In this document: piece by piece, positions 1 through 8,654 of the stretch
Layout of the letters: every line of letters begins with the position of its first letter
Numbering within the stretch: position 1 is the stretch's first letter
Assembly: GCA_003116975.1 (NCBI GenBank)
Contig: BGKB01000012.1
Location: forward strand, 620,001-684,000
Source of the DNA: Aurantiochytrium sp. KH105
Lineage: Eukaryota; Sar; Bigyra; Thraustochytrida; Thraustochytriidae
DNA: 64,000 nt
Reading direction: 5' to 3'
The notes under the pieces: model-generated
Told to the model about the DNA's origin: nothing
Seen by the model: only the letters and a program-made list of their open reading frames with translations
Database searches by the model: none
Translations under genes and position numbers: made by a program

Positions 1-647
1 GGCGACCAACCACCGCGCCGGGCAGGCCAGCCAACCACTCGGCCGCGGCCACGCGGGCGGAGTCTGGCCGCTCGGAGGCGTCCTTGGCACGGACGGACGC
101 ACGTGGCGGGAGGGCCCCCGGGTCAAGAACAAGCCCGCCGCGCGGTCGAGAACGCTCCGGCGGGATCTTTTGCCGCCACCGATCGCCTAAGCGCAAAAGG
201 GACGTGTGGACAGGGACAAGAAAGCAGCAGGCAGGCAGGCCGCGACGCGAGGCGAGGGCGACGCGAGGCGACGCGAGGGAAGACGCCGTGGCCGGCTTCG
301 AAGACGGCGGCATTGACAGTGAGTCGAGGAAGAAAAAGGCACGTGCTCGCAGTTTATTTTGTTTTGTTTGTTTGTAGCGCGAACTGGCAGCGCAGCCACA
401 CCACCCACTGCAGTGGCAGGTGTGGCGAGCACATCTTCCCACGCGAGCCAATCTTGAGCAGCCGCGTAGGAGTAGTATATTACAACACCTCGCCGTCGCG
501 CTCGCATTCTCCTGCCCGAATTCCATTCCGAATTCGATCGCATCCTCATACCCGCGGCTCGCGAACCTTGCACAGCCAAACAAACGCCAAGAAACTCACA
601 AAGACTCCTCCCACCCTACCCTGGCCGCGTCGTGGTTGGCGCGGAGG
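1..647. other. Upstream region, no gene supported
   Basis: This is GC-rich DNA ahead of the macrodomain gene. The open frames across it start only at non-ATG codons, are rich in Arg, Pro and Gly, and overlap on both strands, which is typical of GC-rich noncoding DNA. A short TTTG-type run lies near position 360. It presumably holds the promoter and 5' leader of the gene starting at 648. Confidence 0.5.
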
Positions 648-1376
648 ATGGCTGCCGGGTGGCGCCGCGTGCGACGCGTGGCGGCGGGCCTCGAGATCTG
701 GCGCGTCCGGGACGTTGTGAGCCCGGGCCCAAGCTCTCACGCGCACGAGCACGTGCAGCGCGTGCTCGTGAACCCGGCGAACGAACGGTTGGAGGGCACG
801 AAATGCCCATACTTTCCGCGCGGAGGGCCTCTGCCCGTGGCCGAGCAGCACGGCTGGACCTCGGGATGGGGCGGCATGGAGGCCGGGCCCAACATGCTGT
901 ACCCAGCGCAAACCATTGACGGCCGCGTGCATGCCGAGGGCGGCGCTGCGCTCCGCGAGGACCTGCGGAATTTGCAGGCGAAAGCGAATGGTGCGCCGCT
1001 GGAGCTAGGATCGGCTGTGCGATCGAGTGCTCCCGAGCGTCTGGCCGACCTTGGCTTCGACGCAATTGTGCACGTTGCGGTGCCTTTTTGTGACGAGCCC
1101 GAGGCCGAAACGTTGCTCCAAGCTTCGTTCTTTAATGGTCTCGCTTGCGCTTTCGGGACCTTTTCCGACGCGAGTGAAATTCGCATCGTTGACCTGCCCT
1201 TGCTTGGAAGCGGCGCACGCGGGTTCAGTCGTCAAGCATCCGTCATGGCTCTGTCTCGTGCGCTTGGAGAGACCAAGGTGCCGACGTCTGTACGTCTCCG
1301 TCTTGTTGTTGCGGACGAAGGTTCTCATGACGCGGCAACTGTGGACGCTCTCGCGAACCTTATCGATCCTGCTTGA
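648..1376 (+). CDS. Macrodomain protein (ADP-ribose binding/hydrolase family)
   Basis: The 242-residue protein looks like one macrodomain. Visible hallmarks are VNPANE (about residues 41-46), equivalent to the ADP-ribose-binding VNAAN motif; a glycine-rich DGRVHAEGG segment (about 91-99), like the usual 'gvdgaIH.aaG' loop; IVHVAVP (about 140-146); and a second phosphate-binding loop LPLLGSGARGFS (about 183-194), matching the family's 'lPaigtG.fG..'. The family binds or removes ADP-ribose or its acetylated form. The start is the first in-frame ATG; upstream frame extension has no ATG. The first 24 residues are basic with few acids (MAAGWRRVRR), so a mitochondrial presequence is possible but unproven. 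It converges on the SNARE gene with about 160 bp between stops. The subclass (MacroD, ALC1 or other) cannot be set by eye. Confidence 0.75.
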   Translation: MAAGWRRVRRVAAGLEIWRVRDVVSPGPSSHAHEHVQRVLVNPANERLEGTKCPYFPRGGPLPVAEQHGWTSGWGGMEAGPNMLYPAQTIDGRVHAEGGAALREDLRNLQAKANGAPLELGSAVRSSAPERLADLGFDAIVHVAVPFCDEPEAETLLQASFFNGLACAFGTFSDASEIRIVDLPLLGSGARGFSRQASVMALSRALGETKVPTSVRLRLVVADEGSHDAATVDALANLIDPA

Positions 1377-1538
1377 TCAAAAACAAAAAAGAGAAAAAGA
1401 AACAGGTGGTGGCGTGTGTGTAAATAAACAGTGATAGATACAAACGAACATAAATTGTTGACGAAGCGGTGGAAGCAACAGCTCTGTTGAGCTTGTATTT
1501 ACGTACAAAGGGTCGCGCCTCTGAAGAGAGGCGCGGGC

Positions 1539-2168
1539 TCACTTGTCCTGAATAGAGCCAATGCGCCACCAGGCCTTCATGTTGTTGAGCAGTTTGTCTG
1601 AATACGAAAGGTCGCTCTCGACCTGGTTGACCTTGTTCGAAGCCGACTGAATGGTTTCCTTTTGCTTGGCGAGCGAATACATTATGCTCGATGCCTGGTC
1701 CTCAGTCTCGCGCATGGTACGTACAGAGTCTGCGAGGGTGGTCGTCTGCTGATCCATGCGCTCGGTGACGCCAAGTTGTCGCTCTCGGAAAGCCTTGTTC
1801 GCGGTGCTGGGTTTGTTCGCCCCACTTGCTCCACCGCTGAGCAGGACCTCGCGCTGCGCGTTCTGCTGGCGCGCCTTGATGCCGCGGAGCCACGTACGGG
1901 CTTTTGTTTTGGTTTCCTGCGCTAATGACGTGGTACGAACCTCGATTTCTGCGCCCTTGAGCGCAGTCTCGATTTCCTTGACGAGCTTTCGCGCCTCCTC
2001 GGCGTTGGCCCCGCTCGCGAGGGCGCTCTCCAGCTGGGCCAAAAGCGTTTCCACGCGCAGAGACTCGGGGCCGAGTCCGAGGCTCGCGGCCTCGTTCGCC
2101 ATGCCGCCGTCTGCTGCGGCCGACGTTTCCGTCGTCGTCTTCGCCGACGAGGCCGGAGTCTCCGCCAT
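1539..2168 (-). CDS. SNARE-motif protein, Qb-type or SNAP-25-like
   Basis: The 209-residue protein has a heptad-rich C-terminal SNARE-like motif (about residues 140-195: RQLGVTERMDQQTTTLADSV, then LAKQKETIQSASNKV and LLNNMKAWW). A helical N-terminal part (about 30-110) resembles a Vti1/NPSN-like bundle. There is no C-terminal transmembrane helix, so it must reach membranes through a lipid or a partner, as SNAP-25/SNAP-29 do. The tryptophan pair close after the SNARE motif recalls the end of the first SNAP-29 motif. The start is the ATG at 2168; the frame stays open further upstream, but that stretch is repetitive CCTTGC DNA. Its role would be membrane fusion in the endomembrane system. Qb versus Qbc assignment is inference. 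Confidence 0.6.
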   Translation of the reverse strand: MAETPASSAKTTTETSAAADGGMANEAASLGLGPESLRVETLLAQLESALASGANAEEARKLVKEIETALKGAEIEVRTTSLAQETKTKARTWLRGIKARQQNAQREVLLSGGASGANKPSTANKAFRERQLGVTERMDQQTTTLADSVRTMRETEDQASSIMYSLAKQKETIQSASNKVNQVESDLSYSDKLLNNMKAWWRIGSIQDK

Positions 2169-2625
2169 CGCCCTTCGAGTACAGACCGTTGCTGCGCCTT
2201 GCCTAGCCTTGCCTTGCCTCGCCTCGCGCGTGCTTTTTTGTCGTGCCGTGTCTTGCCTCGCAATGAGGTTCTGCTGCAGAGTCCGAGCTGGCTTTCCGCC
2301 ACTGTGATCGTCAAAACATACTTTCATGACGTCACGATGCAAAGAGCAGAGGGAGAGTGCGTTTGGCGAGCTAAAGAGCATGGATTTGGATGGGATGGCT
2401 TCGGCACAGACTGTATGGCCGAGCTCTATACATACTTGTTGTTATGGTTGTTGTCGTCGTTGTTATTGTTGTTATTATTGGCCAGGGCCGCGTTGTACGT
2501 TCATGACTGCTACAAAGGGCCGACAAGTGGTAAGAATGTTTCTGATAGAATTTAAGACAAGACAAGGTTTGCAGCACAAAGGTTTGTAGCAAAAAGTAAT
2601 TCGGGGGGAGTTTACTTCTCGCTTT
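2169..2625. other. Intergenic; CCTTGC-type and GTT-type simple repeats
   Basis: This is the leader of the SNARE gene and the 3' flank of the calpain-like gene, both on the minus strand. It holds an imperfect CCTTG/CCTCG tandem tract near 2195-2230 and a GTT/GTC-rich tract near 2437-2480. No further gene is seen. Confidence 0.5.
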
Positions 2626-4976
2626 TTATTCTTCATGTATTTCTGGCGCGAGTGCAAGACGAGCCTGGTCGCGTACATGCTCTGCGGCGAGAGCGTGCAA
2701 ATGTGCGACAAGGGCGTCGAGTTCTCTGTGAGGACCACCTTGCAACGTCAGATGCGGTTCATGAACCACGCATGCGTCTTGAAGCTGGGCCGCGGACAAT
2801 TTGTCAGTCGCGCCGGAAGCGAGTGCCTCGTCTCGCGCGGACTCTACATCTTGCCAATCGACGTCGCTGTTGGCCCAAAACGAAAACGTTTCTGCTGCAG
2901 ACAGGTCTGGAAGATGCTTGCAATGTAATCGCAAAGCATACTCGACTTCTGTTCCCGCGCGATCGTCCATAACGACAACCACATACTTGCCTCGTGGCAA
3001 CGACATTTCCACCGATGACGAGTACTGGTTCATGTCGACCACTGGCCCGGGGCCCTGCAGCATGCCACGACGTACGAGCGTCGCCGGAACTGCAATCCCA
3101 TCGTGCGCATTGCCAAAATCGTGCGCAAGAATGGCACAAGAGACTGCGCCACGTACACCATGATCCCCTTGAAAGACCGAGACTTGCACGGTTGCGTTCT
3201 CTGCATGAATTTCGAGACAATGCTGGTCACTTTGTGCCCATGCCGGCCCGGACAGCGGCCCGCTGGCCATCATTCGCGCACGCAGACTCCGCGAATACCA
3301 GCGCTCTGGTTCGAAAATTTGACACATGACCGTGTCATCGAAAAGCTCCACGACCTCTTCGAAAGGCATGGAGAACAAACCAGGGGCGCGCCTTGGCGGA
3401 TGCTGCTTTTCGATCTTCTGCTGTTCATTTTCTTTGTCTGATGCTTTTTCTTCATCCGTGGTTTCGGCTGGTGCCTCTCGTTCAGCATCCTTTTCGTCGG
3501 GCTGCACCGCAGCGTTGTCGGCTTCGCGTGCATGTTTTCGTATACAAGCAGAAGCTTGCAAATCCACGGCACCGGGATGAACGCCAGCGACTACGTATAA
3601 GACGCCAGGGACAATGCCACGTGCTTGTCGACGGGCATCGCGACCAAGGCGTGCCTCGAGACTTTGCCGCTCTGTCCCCAAAGCAGGTAGACGTCTGTAC
3701 AGACCAAGCACTCCCTGCAAAGAACCCCGATGGAGCAGCTTGAACGACTCGGCTGGATTGACGCTCAATGAACATAGAGAGCTCGCACCACCTGTGAGTG
3801 TCTGCAAGACATCGAGGACAGAGAGGGTGGACAAAGCGGCAAAAGACCCTGTGAGTTTAGCGAGTCCCTTTTCAATCACGTGCATCCACACCTCGGCAGC
3901 GTGGTCTGTGGCATGCGAGAAACCAGCAAAGGGCCTTTTGTGGGATCCACACGAAGTGCAGCAGTCTGCTCGCGATGAAAGAATGCGCTCGTCAACAGAG
4001 ACGAGCGCCCATTCACCCTTGTAGAAGAACCGTAGCGTGAATCGACCCGCACCCTCTTGCCCGGTGATGACGAACAGGCGATGCAAGAGTTTCGGACGTA
4101 TAGCGACGATGCTGAGAGCCTCTGCGACGGCTGTGGACGGTGCAAAGCCAGGGCACACTCGCGAAAGGATGACATCATCGGGCACAATGACCACGAAGTC
4201 GCTTGGAGGGTCGCGCCAGCAGAAGTTGGCAGCGCTACCAAATGGCCGTAGCTGGAAGGCCGCAGCTTCCTGCGCGGCGCACGAACCGTACAAAACATGT
4301 TCAATATTGTCAAAGTCTGGATCTCGCCATTGCTGCCCTGGAGCGATGCGCCCAAGTTGTGCTGCTCCAGTAATATAACGAAAGAAATTAGCAATTGCCG
4401 AATTCAGTTGGCAAAATAGAGCGAGTTCGTCCGCACTGACTTCTTCGTCGACGGTCTTCCCCACGCGCATGAACGTCCTCTTCACAAGTGCTTCGAAGAC
4501 TTCAATCTCTGGGCACGGGGCGGCACTGTCGAGCTTGCGAGCGCCGGATGCAACCGCGTGAAGTAGGATGACAACCTCGTCTAGCGTGAGTGATCCTCTA
4601 TTTCCAAAGTCAAAAAGGCGGTATATGACGGCCATTTTTTCGTTTTCCTCGAGACTTGCGATGAGAGCAATTGTGGCCATCGTTTCGCACGCGTCGACAA
4701 TGCCTCTTTTCTCCACATCAAAAGCGTTGAAAGCAGCTTTTACGTCCTGTTGGATCGCTCGAAGAACATGTTAGTAAGCTTGTGGAGAGGTCAGCTTGTC
4801 AGCCGATGGGCGCGATGCATTGATGTAAGGGAATAAATTAAATTAAAATGCATTTGGGCCCCGGGGTTCTTGACATTTGGTGTTCAACGCACGTGTTCCG
4901 GGAGATCTGTCACGAAAGCAAATTTTGCTGCATCAATTGCGAGCGGAGCACCGCAGTCATTATGTCGCTGGATCAT
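2626..4976 (-). CDS. Calpain-fold protein lacking catalytic residues, EF-hand N terminus; one predicted intron
   Basis: The main exon (2626 to about 4757) encodes about 700 residues. The N terminus has two EF-hand-like units: FDVEKRG at the exon start and DFGNRGSLTLDE about 30 residues on. A papain-like calpain core follows. LGRIAPGQQWRDPDF, RPKLLHRLFV, GEWALVSVDERIL and LQTLTGG match the conserved calpain framework. The three catalytic positions do not match. Where calpains have GDCWF, this protein has PSTAV (Thr about 195, counted from the codon at 4716). Where they have PGHAYS it has PGVLYVV (Val about 372). The NPWG segment is absent. A calpain C2-like domain and a Glu/Lys-rich linker follow. 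The main-exon frame has no ATG upstream of the first EF-hand, and a perfect branch-point sequence TACTAAC lies at 4770-4776, so a 5' exon is needed. The best candidate starts at ATG 4976 and splices over about 4758-4888 or 4747-4892. It is probably a regulatory, non-proteolytic calpain homologue. Confidence 0.6.
4758..4888 (-). other. Predicted intron in the calpain-like gene
   Basis: On the minus strand the sequence offers a donor GTTGAACA at 4888 (or GTGCGTTG at 4892), a perfect TACTAAC branch motif at 4770-4776, and acceptors ending in CGAG at 4758 or CAACAG at 4747. Donor 4888 with acceptor 4758, and donor 4892 with acceptor 4747, both keep the reading frame. Both restore an EF-hand helix ahead of the main exon. 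Which pair is used cannot be told from sequence alone. Confidence 0.45.
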
Positions 4977-5342
4977 ATTGTCCACATCACGCGCGAGGTC
5001 TTGATCATATAGATGAAGCAGTCAGTCGTCCCAGTTCTTGGGATCGTTTTCTTCTTTTTCTTTTCTTTTCTTTCCTCTCTTGCGATTGATCGTCATCGGA
5101 AACCTACAAAGCGTAAACCGCCTCGCACTCGGCACGAGCGACGCGCGGCCTTGCAGAGCCGCAGCCTGGTTGCCCATGCTCGCCCAGCACGAGCGCGCGC
5201 GCAGCCTTCATCCAGGCTTTCTTGCTTCTGTTGCGCCCGACGCGAACGTGAACTTGAAGCCCAAGACCCGTTGGGCCTCTTTCTGCCCGGCCGCGGCGTG
5301 CGAGGAAGGTTTGGGCCACATCGCCGCAGCGCCAGCGACCAA

Positions 5343-5996
5343 ATGGCGAGCGCCAAGCCGCATTCGCGATCGCGCGCGCTTGCCGCGAGGCCTGCGGCTC
5401 CTAGCTCGGTGCGCGACGGGGACCGAGCGCCGCCCGAGGCGCTTGCGAACGGCCAGCCTCGACGGCACGCTGAGCGCTGCGGCCTGCAGGCGCGGGCGGG
5501 GGCGGAAGAGGACGACGCTGACGCCAAGGCGCGGGGCGTCAAGACGATGATGCACAACTCGTGGAAGCTGCTCAAGTTTGGCTCGTTCCTGTACGTGGTG
5601 AACACGTATGTGTTCGAGGTGACCATGTGCGTGGGCCCGTCGATGCTGCCGACGTTTTCAAGCGCGGGTGATATCGTGCTTGTGGATAGGATCTCACCGC
5701 TGCGGCTCAAGATCGAGAAGGGCGACATTGTCATTGCGCAGTCGCCGACGAATCCAAGGCAGACGGTGTGCAAGCGCGTCAAGGGCATGCCGGGAGAGCG
5801 TGTACGCGTTGCGCAGCGGTATTCGTACGAGCGGGACCGAATCGTCAAGGTTCCAAAGGGTCGGGTGTGGCTCGAGGGAGACAATCCGAAGAATTCCACG
5901 GACTCGCGCGCATACGGCGCGGTGCCAATGGGTCTCATCAAGGGACGTGTATTTTTCCGTCTGTGGCCCCTCACGGCGATCGGTCCCGTGCGCTGA
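5343..5996 (+). CDS. IMP1: Mitochondrial inner-membrane protease subunit 1-like signal peptidase (S26)
   Basis: The 217-residue protein is an S26 (LepB-type) serine protease. The catalytic serine lies in CVGPSMLPTF (Ser about 100) and the general-base lysine in VCKRVKGMPGE (Lys about 144). The C-terminal signature is LEGDNPKNSTDSRAYGAVP. One membrane segment precedes the serine (about residues 79-97, KFGSFLYVVNTYVFEVTMC). Size and motif spacing fit the eukaryotic mitochondrial IMP1/IMP2 group, which cuts sorting peptides facing the intermembrane space. The NPKNS box and short length favour IMP1. The start is the in-frame ATG that gives a basic, alanine-rich N terminus compatible with import. 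An upstream ATG at 5013 is open in the same frame but would add a low-complexity Arg-rich extension. It is head-to-head with the calpain-like gene. Confidence 0.8.
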   Translation: MASAKPHSRSRALAARPAAPSSVRDGDRAPPEALANGQPRRHAERCGLQARAGAEEDDADAKARGVKTMMHNSWKLLKFGSFLYVVNTYVFEVTMCVGPSMLPTFSSAGDIVLVDRISPLRLKIEKGDIVIAQSPTNPRQTVCKRVKGMPGERVRVAQRYSYERDRIVKVPKGRVWLEGDNPKNSTDSRAYGAVPMGLIKGRVFFRLWPLTAIGPVR

Positions 5997-6617
5997 TTGT
6001 CGATTTGCTGTACTGTATCGGAAGAAACCACCTCTTTCTCCGTGATGAGATGTGCGAATTCTGTTTTTGCAATGTACAACGCGCCAGCACGTCAATTCAA
6101 AAGGCGAGGAAATGATCCAAAATGAAAGAGATTGAGAGAGAGAGGCAGAGAGAGAGAGAGAGAGATGGGAAGGATGCAAAAGTTGTTGGTTTCACAGCGC
6201 CAACGACACAAGTGGTGAACGTTCACCATTCCGCACCCACTTGCATTACTGTCTTCGAGTTACTTTCGGGCGCGCGTGTTTTTCTGTTTTGCTTTTTCGA
6301 CCTTAGAAACGAAGGAGGAGCAAGTCAAGAAGGGCCTTAATTCGATGCTTGAGCGCGCCGTGCTACTTATTGTCTTCTTTGAGTTGTATGGATCCAATCG
6401 GACCCGATGCTGAAGGAGGAAACAAACACAATAACTAAAGCATTCATTGTTATTTTATGATTGTTCAACTTCGCTCCGCAATCTGGCTGATACGCGGACT
6501 GGCTGATAGATGTATCGTTCTTGACTCCTCTGGTCTCGCCAACGTTGACCTTTAAAAAAACGAACTGCGACTGCGACCTGCCGACGTCATGGTCCTCACG
6601 ACTACCTAGGAAAGATA

Positions 6618-6620
6618 GGA

Positions 6621-6683
<63 letters not shown>
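6618..6683. repeat. (GAAA)n microsatellite
   Basis: This is an almost uninterrupted GAAA/AAAG tetranucleotide array of about 16 units in intergenic DNA. Open frames on either strand here are artefacts of the repeat. Confidence 0.95.
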
Positions 6684-6957
6684 CGAAGGCGCAATGTACT
6701 TCTTCTCTCCTGCAACTAATGATGGTGCGGTGCGTCTTTTCTTTTCCAACACGCAAGCTCACCGCGCCAACGCAAGCTGCGCACGCCTCGTAATCAATTT
6801 TTGTTTTAATCCCAGACCTCGAATCAATTGATCTTCGTCTTTGTACACGCGTGATAAGAGGGCCCCGTGCGTCGGTCTTGAAGCCCTCCTCTTCTTATCT
6901 TTTTGCCTCCTCTCCTCTTCTTCCTCCATTCTCGATCATCTATGTCTCTCTCTCTCC

Positions 6958-7017
6958 AGGCCGAAGTTCTCCTCAACGCACGTCCACAGGCCGAAGTTCT
7001 TCTCAACGCACATCCAC
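6958..7017. repeat. Tandem duplication, 2 x 30 bp
   Basis: Two adjacent 30-bp copies at 6958-6987 and 6988-7017 share the core AGGCCGAAGTTCT and differ at two positions. They lie in intergenic DNA. Confidence 0.9.
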
Positions 7018-7111
7018 CGTCCTCGCCGAGAGCGTCCGCGGGCCCAGTCGGCCTCGCTTTCCCGGCGACCAGCCAGGTCGGTTTTTATTCCTCTAGGAGA
7101 GAGAGATGCAC

Positions 7112-7148
7112 GGGAATAGTACTTTCGCGATCCCGAATACTCATTCCC
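7112..7148. other. Short hairpin in intergenic DNA
   Basis: GGGAATAGTA at 7112-7121 pairs with TACTCATTCCC at 7138-7148 (10 pairs, one bulged base), closing a 16-nt loop. No adjacent gene explains it. It could be a chance hairpin or part of an unannotated RNA. Confidence 0.3.
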
Positions 7149-8604
7149 GAGGCCGGTGCAAGCTTGGGGCCCCTGAGGCCTCTTTAGGTTCCCACAGCGG
7201 AGCTGCCGGTTTGCGTCCTTTGTATTCACTTGTTGGGCGCCGCGCAAGTACCTAATGGCGCGATTCCCGTGTTGCAGGCGCCGCGCGATACTCGCGGGCA
7301 TCGCGCCGGCCGCGCTGTTCCTTCCCCGCAGCGATGTGGCCTTTCCCACATTCCCCTCCTGCCCGGTCTGGGGCAAACGGCAGACCAATATCGCCGGCAT
7401 CGCCGCGCCCGGCGCCGCATCCCGCGAGCCCGAATGAGGCCGTGGGCAGTGCTGCGCCCCGCGTTCGTCCGATTCTGCGTATAAATTCCGACGCGCTCTC
7501 GCAGCATCTTCTCCGCTCGCCGCGGCTGCTGCGTCTAGCTGGCGCGGCATCTTATCGCGAGCGCGTTCTCGCAGCGCTCTCGTGGCGCTCTCGCCTCCCC
7601 TTGCCCTTTTCCCTTCTCCCTATCCCTCGCTCCCTCTCTCACCGCCCGCCGCCACTGCTCTTTTCCACCCCACACCCTGCTGCCCTACGAGTCCTAGCGT
7701 GACGTGCTGCGGGATTTTCCCCTCCGCACCCCCCACACCCCCTCTCTCCGCGCCGTCTGCCGCTCCGCCCCCCTCTCCGCGCAAGTCGCGACGCGAGTGG
7801 CCGCCCCCTCCGCGCCCATCCCCCCCGCACCCTGCCCTTCGCGCCCCTGTTCCGCGCGGGCGCCCCGCCCACACTGCGGGCCTGCTGCAGGGGGGGCGGT
7901 GCGCGGGCTGCCGCGCGCTGTGGTCGAGCGGGCGCGCCGGCAGCCCGCGGCCAGCCCGCGCCGCCCGGAAACCAGCCAGCTACTGGCTACTCTTCCGCGC
8001 CCGCAACGCAAGCGGCGCCAGCCCAGCCGGAAAACGCGGCCGTGCTGCACGGGCGCGGGCAAGGAAGGCAGCAAGCGCAAGCCGAGGGAAGGAAAGAAAG
8101 AAAGAAAGCAAGCAAGCAAGCAAAGCGCAAGCCGGACAGGAGGGGACAGGAAAGCAAGGCAAGAAAGCGCTCGGCGCGTCTGCTGCCTGCCTGCCTCTGT
8201 CAGTCTCGCCTGAAAGAAAGAAAGAAAGAATGAATGAATGAGTGAATGGGGGAATGGATGAAGCCACGAAGGAGCGATGAATGCAAGCGAAACGAGAGAG
8301 AAAGCAAGGAAGCGAGCGGGAAGAAGGCAAGCAGAAAGCAAGCAAGCGAGCGCTCGCAGGGTCGCGTCGGGTCGCGGCGCTGCGCTGCGCGTGCGTGCGT
8401 GCGTGCGTGCGCGGGCGTCGCGCGGGGCCGCGGCGCGGGAGGCCGGCGGGAGGCGCGCGCGCGCGGGCGGGAGGGCGGGATCGCGCGGGGCCGCATCGGG
8501 ATCGCGCGCGCGGCGGCGCGGCGAGTTTGAGGGCGCGCGGGGATGCCGCGCCGCGGGCGCGCGGGCGGCGGTCTGCGCGGGAAGGGACGGCGGAGACGGC
8601 GGCT

Positions 8605-8654
8605 CGGGGGCGAGGGCCCCGGGATGATNCCGGGGGCGAGAGCCCCGGGATGAT
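8605..8654. other. Ambiguous base N flanked by near-identical 24-bp copies
   Basis: The only N in the window is at 8629. The 24 bases before it (8605-8628) and those at 8631-8654 are the same except for one G/A difference. Such a pattern is typical of two contig ends that overlap but were joined with a placeholder instead of being merged. It sits at the start codon region of the next gene, so the 5' end of that gene is uncertain. Confidence 0.85.

Larger units (their letters stand above)
5997..8649. other. 2.65-kb stretch without a supportable gene
   Basis: The content is microsatellites and biased tracts: GA-rich DNA near 6133-6166, a (GAAA)n array at 6618-6683, a 2 x 30-bp tandem repeat at 6958-7017, a hairpin at 7112-7148, a C/T-rich tract at about 7580-7860, and AAGC/GAAT-type repeats at 8090-8350. 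Open frames on both strands are low-complexity shadows. A TATAAA-containing site (GCGTATAAATT) lies near 7478-7488 and could be a promoter for the gene starting at 8650, but that would need a 1.1-kb leader or an upstream exon that I cannot identify. Confidence 0.5.

Noticed and set aside
7582-8341. Overlapping open frames on both strands
   Set aside because: C/T-rich DNA and AAGC/GAAA repeats produce Pro/Ser- and Lys/Gln-rich peptides; no globular segment is present.
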